DNA of 24,757 bases from a virus, in IMG/VR virus record IMGVR_UViG_3300031539_000298, positions 1 through 24,757 of that record; one strand, given 5' to 3'. The notes below the pieces were generated by a model, which made no database searches, was not told the origin of the DNA, and saw nothing but the letters and a program-made list of their open reading frames with translations. Of this stretch, positions 7,411 through 14,726 are shown piece after piece (the stretch's first letter is position 1; each line of letters opens with the position of its first letter). The position numbers were made by a program, and so were the translations under genes.

Positions 7411-7920
7411 TTACCGCGTAGCGATCCAGAGCAGCTGTTCGCCGCTGACATTCAGATCTGCGTCGGCGCCGATCTTAAATCCCGGCGTCGTCTTCAGCTT
7501 CATACCGTGCCTTGGATCGGGATCGACCGCATCGCCATAACATTGATACAAGGCCGCCGTAGCGGCGGCCCGTTCATAATGGCCGTTAACATAGATCTCT
7601 TCCTTGGAATTGAGATCCGTTAAATTATCGACCCAATTGCCGGATGCACTGTCAAAGACGATTTCATCGCCGCCGGGATATTCGCTGATCCCGTCGGCTG
7701 CCAGTAAAGCCCGAGTCGGTGCCGCTATTCCGCTTTCCTTAATACCTTCATCCAGTGCGGCAATGACTTTCATACCCTTCCACCATTCAGCTTCGGGATA
7801 AAGTGCGCCGACATCTTCGGGATTGATGACCTTGACATGCCTGGGAATAAACCCCAGGCACACATTGATCACCGCGCCGGTACCGTCACAGGTTCCATGC
7901 ACTACACCACTTAATTCCAT
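7411..7920 (-). CDS. Probable capsid decoration / head structural protein
   Basis: 169 residues; the ATG at 7920 follows AAGAAGGAGTATTGAC. The first 30 residues are beta-like (GVVHGTCDGTGAVINVCLGFIPRHVKVIN). The middle has helix and loop segments, and the end is again beta-like (GMKLKTTPGFKIGADADLNVSGEQLLWIATR). The gene directly follows the major capsid gene and is bracketed by two strong RNA hairpins. Position, size and composition fit a head decoration or stabilising protein, but there is no diagnostic motif. Confidence 0.75.
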   Translation of the reverse strand: MELSGVVHGTCDGTGAVINVCLGFIPRHVKVINPEDVGALYPEAEWWKGMKVIAALDEGIKESGIAAPTRALLAADGISEYPGGDEIVFDSASGNWVDNLTDLNSKEEIYVNGHYERAAATAALYQCYGDAVDPDPRHGMKLKTTPGFKIGADADLNVSGEQLLWIATR

Positions 7921-7954
7921 GTCAATACTCCTTCTTGTTTATTTATTGGGTTAT

Positions 7955-7981
7955 GGGTTCAGAGCTTTAAGCCCTGAACCC
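7955..7981 (-). promoter_or_regulatory. 11-bp hairpin after the major capsid gene
   Basis: On the transcribed strand GGGTTCAGGGC and GCTCTGAACCC pair over 11 positions (one G-T) around the 5-nt loop TTAAA. It lies in the 79-bp gap after the capsid stop and about 35 bp before the next start. The downstream sequence is A-rich, not T-rich, so this is a candidate mRNA-stability or processing element rather than a terminator. Confidence 0.7.
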
Positions 7982-7999
7982 CTTGACGCTACTTACACC

Positions 8000-8998
8000 C
8001 TATGTCGGATTTTCCGTCACCGCGCACTCGATTCTTTCCATCAGTTCATCGGACAGGATGCAGCCCGCGTGCCAGAATTTCCAGCCCAGGGTGCCGCGCT
8101 GGCCCAATGGATCGCCGCCCCTGGGTTTTGGGTTGACAACGGCGATGTTGCCGGAATTCACACCGCGAAGCGGCACCGTACACCAGGCATCCGGAGCAAC
8201 CACGATCACCGGATAGACATCGGCGTTTACGCCGGTCGTTGACAGCATGGCCCCCTTGGCACCGCCGGCATCCGCCCAGGGTGAGAACATGGTGGTCAAC
8301 AGAAACCGGATGTTCTCTGCGGCGCAGACTTCATACGGCATGGCCTTGGATGGATCCGGATAGTTCTGAACCTTGGTACATCCGGCAATCCCGGTCAGAT
8401 CGGCTTCGATATCGGTATGGCCGAATCCGACAAATGACGCACCAATGGGTTCTGTGGCGTATTTTGGTGATCCGGCCAAAATTTCCATGTAATATTCGGC
8501 ATCCGATCCCCGGAGGCTTCTGATTACTTTTTTCAGATCACCCTTATCAAAAAAGGTGTTGACATCGGTTCGGGCAGCGCCGTTCGCATACAAAACGCTG
8601 GTTCCGCCCTTGAGAATCCCGATATTGAGATCTTCACGGGTCTCCCGCATTTGCCGGGATTGCAAACCTTTAAATTCTGCCAGAACCGGATCTTCGTGGG
8701 TATCCTGGATAACATCGGTAAGACCGATCCAGTCGCCGTATTGTTCTAACGTACATTGCACATCCACGTACTGCGGTTTGGTGCCTGGGGGAGTTACGCC
8801 TTCCTGCAATGGACCGGTGGCCCTTGCAAGTACCAGGTACCGGCGGAAGATCATCACCCGGCCCTTGCCTTTGGGCATGGGTTTTGTCTGGGCGGTCCGT
8901 TCCGTTACAATTCCCGGAACCGTCCGCTTGAGCAGCTTGCCCCAGGCCGCGAAATTGGTACGTGGAGAAATATCACCATAATGCGTATATTCGGACAT
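8000..8998 (-). CDS. Major capsid protein, N4-gp56 family
   Basis: 332 residues. The pattern matches the N4-gp56-type HK97-fold capsid family: a Thr/Arg-rich N-terminus, FRRYLVLARATGPLQEGVTPPG (about residues 51-72), then VDVQCTLEQYGDWIGLTDVIQDTHEDPVL and a helical spine segment SRQMRETREDLNIGILKGGTS. The C-terminal domain ends DPLGQRGTLGWKFWHAGCILSDELMERIECAVTENP. Hundreds of copies form the head shell around the scaffold. It lies right after the scaffold gene. The start at 8998 directly abuts an unusual hairpin that carries the ribosome site in its loop. Confidence 0.93.
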   Translation of the reverse strand: MSEYTHYGDISPRTNFAAWGKLLKRTVPGIVTERTAQTKPMPKGKGRVMIFRRYLVLARATGPLQEGVTPPGTKPQYVDVQCTLEQYGDWIGLTDVIQDTHEDPVLAEFKGLQSRQMRETREDLNIGILKGGTSVLYANGAARTDVNTFFDKGDLKKVIRSLRGSDAEYYMEILAGSPKYATEPIGASFVGFGHTDIEADLTGIAGCTKVQNYPDPSKAMPYEVCAAENIRFLLTTMFSPWADAGGAKGAMLSTTGVNADVYPVIVVAPDAWCTVPLRGVNSGNIAVVNPKPRGGDPLGQRGTLGWKFWHAGCILSDELMERIECAVTENPT

Positions 8999-9018
8999 GA
9001 TAAAAACTCCTTTTTATC
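8999..9018 (-). promoter_or_regulatory. Capsid-gene ribosome site displayed in a hairpin loop
   Basis: The 20 bases before the capsid ATG are an 8-bp perfect inverted repeat, GATAAAAA and TTTTTATC, around a 4-base loop GGAG, which is the Shine-Dalgarno core. The stem abuts the start codon. AU-rich stems of this type can either present or hide the ribosome site depending on temperature or protein binding. This arrangement is not seen at the other genes of the window. Confidence 0.8.
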
Positions 9019-9037
9019 CGCCGGTTTTTTTGGCGGA
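9017..9037 (-). promoter_or_regulatory. Hairpin between scaffold stop and capsid leader
   Basis: TCCGCC (9017-9022) and GGCGGA (9032-9037) flank a 9-base loop containing seven A on the transcribed strand. It begins two bases after the scaffold stop codon and shares two bases with the ribosome-site hairpin, so the two may stack or compete. Confidence 0.6.
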
Positions 9038-9038
9038 A

Positions 9039-9974
9039 TTACGTCGCATGTTCGTCAAATATTTCCTCTGGTGATTTGTCCTCATCTTTTTTTGCTCTGG
9101 CTTCCGGACCGGTCGAAGCGCCGGGCTTGATCCCGCCGGCCGCGATATCTTTGACATCCTTGGCGATATCGCCGCCCAGATCGGCATCGTGCGTCGCTGC
9201 TGCAGTGCCGGCCTTTTTGGTCTTATACCGGGTAAGGACATCGATGGCCGCGCCCGGATCCGATATATTGTTTAGGGTAGGATCCCGCACAAGTTCGGCC
9301 GTAAACCAATCTTGATAATCCTTCGTGGCCATGATTTTGTAGGCATCCGGCTGGCCGTCCTTCCACTGGCCGCCGTCTGCCATAAATCCGGTTACCACTG
9401 CTTTTTCAAAATTGGCCTGGCCAAGCTGTTCTTGCATCCCGGTAACCACTTTTTGAATTTCTTCGGGATTCAGGCCGCCCATCATCTTTTTTGCCAAATG
9501 CTCAAAAGCTTTCTTGGCCTCCGGATAATCTTCAAGATATGATTTGATTTCTTCGGGCATATCGTCGTCGGATTGATCCAGTCCCCCGGTTTTGGTCCCT
9601 GGCGGATCCGTTGCGTCAACCTTCTTTTTCAATTCTGCAACGGTCGATGTCAAGCCATGCGCCCAGGTTTGGGTGTTCCTGAGTTGTTTTTCAAGATCTT
9701 CATAACTGGGCTTTTTAGAGAGTTCATCACCATCCTTAGTTTCGTCACCGGGCGTTTCTGTCCCTGCCGCACCCGGGTGGCTTGCATCGTCGGTAATCTC
9801 TGAACCTTCAGGGGCCGTTTCTTTTCCGGTAATCCCTTCCGGTGTTTCAGGGGCCGTTTCTCCAAGACCTTCGGCAAAAGCCGCTTCAGCGTCTTCTTCG
9901 GTAAATTCTTCGGCGTCTTCGGCTTCAGTTGTTCCGCCGCCTTTATTAGCGGCATGTCCAGCTTCTTTACTCAT
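9039..9974 (-). CDS. Capsid scaffolding protein
   Basis: 311 residues from the ATG at 9974, with AAAGGAG 10 bases upstream; an upstream extension to 10007 is not needed. The first 90 residues are very acidic and rich in Glu, Gly, Pro and Thr. A predicted coiled coil follows (YEDLEKQLRNTQTWAHGLTSTVAELKKKV). Helical segments run to the end with a charged C-terminus (ARAKKDEDKSPEEIFDEHAT). Acidic, helical, disordered and directly before the capsid gene is the classic scaffold profile in P22/N4-like phages. No protease domain is visible. Confidence 0.85.
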   Translation of the reverse strand: MSKEAGHAANKGGGTTEAEDAEEFTEEDAEAAFAEGLGETAPETPEGITGKETAPEGSEITDDASHPGAAGTETPGDETKDGDELSKKPSYEDLEKQLRNTQTWAHGLTSTVAELKKKVDATDPPGTKTGGLDQSDDDMPEEIKSYLEDYPEAKKAFEHLAKKMMGGLNPEEIQKVVTGMQEQLGQANFEKAVVTGFMADGGQWKDGQPDAYKIMATKDYQDWFTAELVRDPTLNNISDPGAAIDVLTRYKTKKAGTAAATHDADLGGDIAKDVKDIAAGGIKPGASTGPEARAKKDEDKSPEEIFDEHAT

Positions 9975-10050
9975 TATGAATAGTCTCCTTTGGTAATCCA
10001 GGCTCAAACAGGCCGTTTCCGGTAATCCGCTTAAACGAGGGCCATTTTTT

Positions 10051-10224
10051 TTATTTACAGTTATGGCAGGATGAGCATTGTTTGCAAACCTGGCCTTTCC
10101 CTGTGGATTCGATAATATCGATCGGGAAAGTCATTTTATTTTTTCTCACAATTTTTGGAGGCTCATATTCCCGCTGATTATTTTTATCACTTTTTTCTAT
10201 GGTTTTAAATCGTCTCTTCTTCAT
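10051..10224 (-). CDS. Tiny Cys-rich peptide A (CxQCSxCHxCK C-terminus)
   Basis: 57 residues, ATG at 10224 overlapping the stop of the upstream gene by ATGA. A strong ribosome site AAGGAGAAGACTT precedes it, so it is very probably translated. The N-terminus is basic (MKKRRFKTIEKSDKNNQ), then YEPPKIVRKNK, MTFPIDII, and the end GQVCKQCSSCHNCK. The last 38 residues align without gaps to peptide B (5929-6057). There is no signal peptide or membrane segment. It lies between a small gene after the portal and the scaffold gene, so it is expressed with the head proteins. The four Cys and one His could coordinate metal or serve as a modification target. The family is not recognised. Confidence 0.85.
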   Translation of the reverse strand: MKKRRFKTIEKSDKNNQREYEPPKIVRKNKMTFPIDIIESTGKGQVCKQCSSCHNCK

Positions 10225-10514
10225 AAGTCTTCTCCTTGTTCTTCATCTTGGGTGTCTTTGGCAAATATTTGTTTGCCTATTTCTTTAGGCAATTCAATTA
10301 AATCATTGGCCAGGTTCCACACGCCCTTGAAATATCCGCTGCTTTCAAGGCCCTGGTCTAACCGCATGTGTTTTTTAAATGCTGCATCCCGGATCCGGGT
10401 CAGATATCGATCAAATACCGGCCAGTTTGGGTCCCGCATGAGCGCTGCCAGGCTTTGGGCCTCATTTTCATCGATGGCCGGGCCGGTCTTTATGTTTTCA
10501 GATCGTTCTTTCAT
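10221..10514 (-). CDS. Small helical head-module protein
   Basis: 97 residues from the ATG at 10514, preceded by GGAGCGGCGATTA, overlapping the end of the portal gene by 17 bp. It looks mostly helical (EAQSLAALMRDPNWPVFDRYLTRIRDAAFKKHM; GVWNLANDLIELPKEIGKQIF) with an acidic tail. Many short-tailed phages have a gene of this size between portal and scaffold. Function is unknown. Its stop overlaps peptide A, so the two are translationally coupled. Confidence 0.8.
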   Translation of the reverse strand: MKERSENIKTGPAIDENEAQSLAALMRDPNWPVFDRYLTRIRDAAFKKHMRLDQGLESSGYFKGVWNLANDLIELPKEIGKQIFAKDTQDEEQGEDL

Positions 10515-12348
10515 TAATCGCCGCTCCGGGCGGTCCTTGCATAAAGGGTTGTGGGAGAAGCTTGGCAATGCCTTCAGCTTCTTCGGTCAATTCCTTGTCT
10601 GTCGGAAAGTAGGCGTCCGGATCCAGATCCCTGGTTCTGGCCAACTCCCGCAAAAACGGCAATACTTTGGTAAACTGTGCGGTAAACTCCGAGCTTAATG
10701 CAACCTGGAGTAACGACAGGACATCCTGAGATCGTCTTGCCCGGTCTATAAATGTCTGGTAACCTTTGGCTTCCGGCATAAAATCGCCCTTGATCATTTC
10801 ATCCGGATTGGTCACCATGTGATAATGATAATGGCCGGTTACCACCGGTTCGGTATGCCCTTCATCGGTGTTGCGAATGGTGCCGCCGATCATTTTATTA
10901 CCGGCCTCGGCCATTTTGCTCATTTCATAGGCCGTGCGCCGGTCTTTGGAATCAACCTGGCCTTCCATGTTTCTCGATATACCCGACTCGTGGTCGGCAA
11001 ATTCTCGAAACAGATTGATCATGTCCGGGGTCCCCCGGGTATTGTCCGGCGGAGCATAAAACTGCATGGCCTGGCGAACATCTTCGGTGCCTTCTTCAAC
11101 TTCGAATGTTTTTCCCGGATACAGGGTTTTGTTCTGCCCTGGGGCCAGTCGCCGGGGGTTCCAGTACAAAAGCAAGTTGGAAGAGAGTGCTTTATTATCG
11201 AGCATGGACCGGGTCAGGCCGTTGATGATCATCTGGGAGTCTTCTATATTTTCCGGGATCCCGACACCGCCGGCTTCCAGCGGCAAATGTTCCCACTTCG
11301 CCAGATACGTGGGTCTGTATGGAAATTGATTGATCACCGGCGGCCGGATAATCTCCGCCTGCTTGGCCTTGGCCACTACGCAAAAAATCTCGACTTCACG
11401 ATCCTTCTTTTTAGATAAGCCGCGGATTTGCGTCTTTGCCCTGCCTTCATATCCAATCAAATATTTTCTCGGGACCCGGCCGTAAAAGGTATAAACCGGG
11501 ATAACGCGCTTTCGCTTGTTGAACCTTTCATGCGCCGGGCCAAAGGAATCATCGTCTTCATCCGAAGCGTCGTCTCTGTCGGTAAACTGATCGGCAATCC
11601 GCTGTATGGCCTTTGCATCATACCCGTTGGTTTCGGCCAGATCCAAAAACCGGCCTTTTGACATCATATCCCGGATAATAACCCCGTGGCCCTGGTTGTG
11701 ATCGGAATTTTCCAGATCCCAGAACACATTCCATACACCCGGATTTTCAACCACCGGCTGGTAAGTTTTTTGAGGTGTCATGATGTGCCGGCCATACCGT
11801 TGCAAAATCTCCGGTGAATAATAGAGTTGATCCAGACCCGGAACACCAAACTGAACCGACATGCCGTTAAACGGTCGGAGCACCGGACCCCTTAACCAGG
11901 ACAACCCATACAGCGCATTTTCCAGCCCGGAACTCATAAAAACCCGATCCGCTTTTGCGTGGATGAAATCCCCCTTGATCTGCAGCCGCATGCGATCACA
12001 CCGCTCTTTGGCCGTGTTGGGATCTAAAGCAGCCATGGACCTGTTCGTCGGGATCGGGGACGGTTGAATATCCCAGGGGATCTTGCCTTCTTGAAGCATG
12101 ACGGACATCACCTGGTTAAATCCGGTCACCACTTTTTGCTTGGTCAACCGAACAAATACCTTGCTGCGCCAACCCCGGCCTTCGGTCGCTTTCCAGCGCT
12201 TCAACGCATCCGAATCGTATCTGCCCCTGAACGCATCGTAATTGCGCCGCCAGGTAGGTTCCAGTTGACCGTTCCGCTCTTCCTTGAACCATGAAAACAG
12301 ATCGTCAACGATGTATTTGGCAAGTTTAGTTTCTTCGGTGTCTGGCAT
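10498..12348 (-). CDS. Portal protein (P22/podovirus-type)
   Basis: 616 residues from the ATG at 12348, which follows GGAAGAAAA and overlaps the preceding gene by 23 bp. Features typical of podovirus portals: an N-terminal FSWFKEERNGQLEPTWRRNYDAFRGRY segment, a wing-like middle with NVFWDLENSDHNQGHGVIIRD, and IINGLTRSMLDNKALSSNLLLYW leading to the stem. A long helical crown region follows (FREFADHESGISRNMEGQVDSKDRRTAYEMSKMAEAGNKMIGGTIRN). It forms the 12-subunit vertex through which terminase packs DNA. It lies upstream of scaffold and capsid as usual. Confidence 0.88.
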   Translation of the reverse strand: MPDTEETKLAKYIVDDLFSWFKEERNGQLEPTWRRNYDAFRGRYDSDALKRWKATEGRGWRSKVFVRLTKQKVVTGFNQVMSVMLQEGKIPWDIQPSPIPTNRSMAALDPNTAKERCDRMRLQIKGDFIHAKADRVFMSSGLENALYGLSWLRGPVLRPFNGMSVQFGVPGLDQLYYSPEILQRYGRHIMTPQKTYQPVVENPGVWNVFWDLENSDHNQGHGVIIRDMMSKGRFLDLAETNGYDAKAIQRIADQFTDRDDASDEDDDSFGPAHERFNKRKRVIPVYTFYGRVPRKYLIGYEGRAKTQIRGLSKKKDREVEIFCVVAKAKQAEIIRPPVINQFPYRPTYLAKWEHLPLEAGGVGIPENIEDSQMIINGLTRSMLDNKALSSNLLLYWNPRRLAPGQNKTLYPGKTFEVEEGTEDVRQAMQFYAPPDNTRGTPDMINLFREFADHESGISRNMEGQVDSKDRRTAYEMSKMAEAGNKMIGGTIRNTDEGHTEPVVTGHYHYHMVTNPDEMIKGDFMPEAKGYQTFIDRARRSQDVLSLLQVALSSEFTAQFTKVLPFLRELARTRDLDPDAYFPTDKELTEEAEGIAKLLPQPFMQGPPGAAINERTI

Positions 12349-12646
12349 TTTTCTTCCATACCTCTTCAACTTTTTGAAATACGCGGGTTTCACGGTTTTT
12401 ATGCGTAAATACCGGAGCATAAACCCTTAAAATGGTTTGCTTTTTATAGATGTAATCCGCATATCCCATATGATCGAAGGTTTCGATCCCGGCGTGTTTG
12501 GCCATATCCAGTTGATCCGGTTCTTTGCCGGTAATCTCTCTAATGGCATTGTAAAAAGCGCCGTGAATCATTTTCCGGTGCTCTACCGCCATATCATGCA
12601 GCAACTGATTTCGACCGGCCGGGCGGATTATATTGTCAATACTCAT
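12326..12646 (-). CDS. Hypothetical protein before portal
   Basis: 106 residues; the ATG at 12646 follows AAGGTTGGTGTAACC. It looks helical with many His and aromatic residues (HDMAVEHRKMIHGAFYNAIREITGKE; DHMGYADYIYKKQTILRVYAPVF) and a very basic end (KKNARHRRN). It overlaps the portal start by 23 bp. It might contribute to head assembly, but there is no recognised domain. Confidence 0.75.
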   Translation of the reverse strand: MSIDNIIRPAGRNQLLHDMAVEHRKMIHGAFYNAIREITGKEPDQLDMAKHAGIETFDHMGYADYIYKKQTILRVYAPVFTHKNRETRVFQKVEEVWKKNARHRRN

Positions 12647-12648
12647 GG

Positions 12649-13050
12649 TTACACCAACCTTAAAATGGTTAATCTTACCCTACCGACAGCGCTGTTCACG
12701 TTATTGCCGGTTAGTCCGAAGGTTAAAATCCCGGACACGGCGACGCCGTTTAAATTCACCGTGGCGCCGGGTTCTTTGGGAAAGGCGACTTCACTTGTGG
12801 CTGTTTTCCTGTCGTCCAGGGCGCCGCCCATAACATCAACACCGTCCTCATCTTTAAGGGTAATGTCATACAGATCTTGGGGTGCCGGTGCGCCGGGATT
12901 GGTGGTCACATAAGACAGAATTCCGGCAATGGGCCAATTGATGATTGTTTCCGGAACGCCGCCATCCGTATCGTCCGCCGTCCAGTCCAGCGTGATTTCC
13001 ACAATGCCCTCGCGTTCTTCCCGTTCCTGGGTTACTACCGATCCTGCCAT
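12649..13050 (-). CDS. Beta-rich structural-type protein, unknown function
   Basis: 133 residues; the ATG at 13050 follows AAAGGGGAAATATC. The sequence alternates short beta strands (GIVEITLDWTADDTDG; LYDITLKDEDGVDVMGGALDDR; TVNLNGVAVSGILTFGLTGN; GRVRLTILRLV), suggesting a single beta-sandwich. Its compact size and position before the portal suggest a minor virion protein. The next gene starts 2 bp after its stop. Confidence 0.8.
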   Translation of the reverse strand: MAGSVVTQEREEREGIVEITLDWTADDTDGGVPETIINWPIAGILSYVTTNPGAPAPQDLYDITLKDEDGVDVMGGALDDRKTATSEVAFPKEPGATVNLNGVAVSGILTFGLTGNNVNSAVGRVRLTILRLV

Positions 13051-13151
13051 GATATTTCCCCTTTACCTTTATGCAGCCGTATCGCCGATGCGCCGGCGCC
13101 GTGAATTCGTTCAGCCGGGATGAGATCCGGGATTTCGATTTCTATTTTCAA
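13035..13151 (-). CDS. Possible 38-residue mini-gene with TTG start
   Basis: Open frame starting with TTG at 13151, which overlaps the TGA of the upstream gene (TTGA), and ending at 13035 inside the next gene. The residues (KIEIEIPDLIPAERIHGAGA, then a Lys/Gly part ending SWQDR) look coding and fill the gap between two genes exactly. The ribosome site is poor (AAGAAG). Evidence is reading-frame quality and coupling only. Confidence 0.4.
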   Translation of the reverse strand: MKIEIEIPDLIPAERIHGAGASAIRLHKGKGEISWQDR

Positions 13152-13420
13152 ACTTGCTTCTTGTCATACATCCTGCAGCAAAATTTCGCGTGAACGAGCA
13201 GGTGCTGCTTCGCCTGTCCCGGATAGAGAGATATTCCAAGAAATGGCGGGTCGGATTTAATAATTACACCCACGCCGTCCAGGCTTGGTTTTTGTTGAAA
13301 ATTTATGACACCGGGATTTTTGCATTTTCTGAAAATCTTTGACCGCTCATCCGCATCGTAGACCGGTTCGTTTACATCACCCCAATGCCGGCATGATTTA
13401 CAGTTTTCATGTTTTCGCAT
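13148..13420 (-). CDS. Cys-pair small protein (zinc-binding-like)
   Basis: 90 residues; the ATG at 13420 follows GGAGAAGACCT. CKSCRHWG (residues 7-14), a later RKCKNPG and a C-terminal FCCRMYDKK give CxxC...C...CC, a pattern seen in many small phage proteins that probably bind zinc. No catalytic motif is visible. It lies among small genes between the lysis-like genes and the portal; function is unknown. Confidence 0.75.
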   Translation of the reverse strand: MRKHENCKSCRHWGDVNEPVYDADERSKIFRKCKNPGVINFQQKPSLDGVGVIIKSDPPFLGISLYPGQAKQHLLVHAKFCCRMYDKKQV

Positions 13421-13490
13421 AGGTCTTCTCCAGTATCCTTAAATGGGATCGATCAGCTGACCAATGGTGGATGGTGAAATCTTTCAAATA

Positions 13491-13685
13491 TTAATATTCG
13501 TCCAATTTCTTCTCGACGGCATCCGCCCTGGGCTGTTTCTTTTCGATATCCGCCCGGATCTCTTCAAGCTGAGGAATCGTGGTTCCGGTCGATGCCATCA
13601 TCTTTGAAATCTCGACAAACTTACTAAACCCGAAATCGCCAAGCATGAGTCCGAGTCTGAGAAGTTCCAGTGTTTTTTCTTTCAT
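13491..13685 (-). CDS. Small helical protein, unknown function
   Basis: 64 residues; the ATG at 13685 follows AAGGGAGATCGTAAAA. Residues 5-30 are amphipathic to hydrophobic (LELLRLGLMLGDFGFSKFVEISKMM). The C-terminal half is a charged helix (QLEEIRADIEKKQPRADAVEKKLDEY). It follows the lipoprotein gene by 31 bp, so a lysis-accessory role is possible, but no motif supports it. Confidence 0.7.
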   Translation of the reverse strand: MKEKTLELLRLGLMLGDFGFSKFVEISKMMASTGTTIPQLEEIRADIEKKQPRADAVEKKLDEY

Positions 13686-13716
13686 TTTTACGATCTCCCT
13701 TGGTTGATAAAATTTA

Positions 13717-14079
13717 TTATTTCAGAAACGTCAGGCCGTAGGCGATGATCGATGTTTTCAACCTGTTGATGGTTTCAGTGTAATCTTCGCCGACCTGGCC
13801 TTTATCCAGGGTCTTTTTCCACTCATCCAGGGCGCCTTTGATCTGCTTAAACACCGGATTGATGTTTTCTTTCCATTTGGCCTTTATGGCCTCATCAGCG
13901 GCCTGGTAATGAGTGTCATACGTTTCCGCCGCATCCACGTACCAATTCAGCGCCTGATCGTAGGCATACATATTGGCCGTGAACGGATCTTCTTTTATGG
14001 CCTGTCTGGTAAGTCCGCAGCCGGCCACGAAAAAAATCAAAAGCAATGCAATCAAAAATCTAAAGTTTTTCCGGTTCAT
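13717..14079 (-). CDS. Phage-encoded lipoprotein
   Basis: 120 residues; the ATG at 14079 has AAAAGGAG 10 bases upstream. A basic start (MNRKNFRF), a hydrophobic core and the lipobox VAGC place the lipidated Cys at residue 21. Gly at +2 favours the outer membrane in Gram-negative cells. The mature part is helical (NWYVDAAETYDTHYQAADEAIKAKWKENINPVFKQIKGALDEWKKTL). Next to a holin-like gene it could be an outer-membrane spanin partner or a superinfection-exclusion lipoprotein. No matching inner-membrane spanin is evident, so function stays open. It overlaps the upstream gene by 20 bp. Confidence 0.8.
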   Translation of the reverse strand: MNRKNFRFLIALLLIFFVAGCGLTRQAIKEDPFTANMYAYDQALNWYVDAAETYDTHYQAADEAIKAKWKENINPVFKQIKGALDEWKKTLDKGQVGEDYTETINRLKTSIIAYGLTFLK

Positions 14080-14395
14080 CTTTTGTGTCTCCTTTTAAAA
14101 TAACCTTGTTGGGATAAACATCTGGTTCTAACGATAACGTTGTCCTTTCTTCGGCCGGGTTGGATCTTTTATCGATTACGCCTCTATTTATTTTCTCTGG
14201 CTTTATCGACAGAAAAAGATTCGTCAAAAGCGTCACAATCTTATCATCCGTAGTTCCCGGCGTGATTTTTGCCAGCCCTTTTAAAAATCCAAGAAATAAA
14301 CCGAGGGTTACCAGGTTGTTTTTGACGAAAGCGATCACAATGGGATCGAGCGCCAATACAGCCGGAAGTGCCTCCACTGGAACAACAGGTGTCAT
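14060..14395 (-). CDS. Holin-like small membrane protein
   Basis: 111 residues. The start overlaps the upstream stop by ATGA. One hydrophobic segment (about residues 17-40, IVIAFVKNNLVTLGLFLGFLKGLA) is followed by KITPGTTDDKIVTLL and a charged, probably cytoplasmic tail. Small membrane proteins with this GFLKGLAKxTPGTTDDKI pattern occur in phages beside lysis genes. Holin is a guess from topology and neighbourhood (lipoprotein next door); the M15 peptidase is 9 kb away. Confidence 0.6.
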   Translation of the reverse strand: MTPVVPVEALPAVLALDPIVIAFVKNNLVTLGLFLGFLKGLAKITPGTTDDKIVTLLTNLFLSIKPEKINRGVIDKRSNPAEERTTLSLEPDVYPNKVILKGDTKDEPEKL

Positions 14396-14724
14396 TTTAT
14401 GGCCTCCTCAAAAATCTGCTCTTTGGTTTTGGACCGGTCTTCAAATCCGACCTTTTGGATCTGGATTTCAATATTGTGCCGTTCGCGGCCTTTTTCCGCA
14501 TCGGTTATCCGGACCTCAATAATTTTACCAACAGCTGCGATTTTAATTTTTGCGCCGGCAACCGCTGTTTTCAGAGCCGGAAGTTTCTCGATTTCTTTCT
14601 TATTAAAAGAAAGGCGCAGTCCCCAGGGATATTCTTCCCGATCATCGCTTTTGATCGATGGAGACATTTCATCCTTCAGCTGCTTTTTCGTTTTTTTCGG
14701 GATCTTCATGTCGATAAGTTTCAT
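14392..14724 (-). CDS. Capsid-staple-like protein
   Basis: 110 residues from the ATG at 14724, two bases after the terminase stop. The N-terminus MKLIDMKIPKKTKKQLKDEM, then EEYPWGLRLSFNKKEIEKL, and a beta-rich end (GAKIKIAAVGKIIEVRITDAEKG..HNIEIQIQKVGF) resemble a family often labelled capsid staple or small head protein. That assignment rests on memory of the motif pattern (LIDMK; YPWGLRL). In virions such proteins clamp capsid subunits. The position next to terminase is unusual for a decoration protein but is seen in related phages. Confidence 0.55.
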   Translation of the reverse strand: MKLIDMKIPKKTKKQLKDEMSPSIKSDDREEYPWGLRLSFNKKEIEKLPALKTAVAGAKIKIAAVGKIIEVRITDAEKGRERHNIEIQIQKVGFEDRSKTKEQIFEEAIK

Positions 14725-14726
14725 TT

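Noticed and set aside
10078-10698. A 206-codon plus-strand frame over the portal end and peptide A
   Set aside because: Antisense to three supported minus-strand genes; composition and lack of a ribosome site indicate a shadow.
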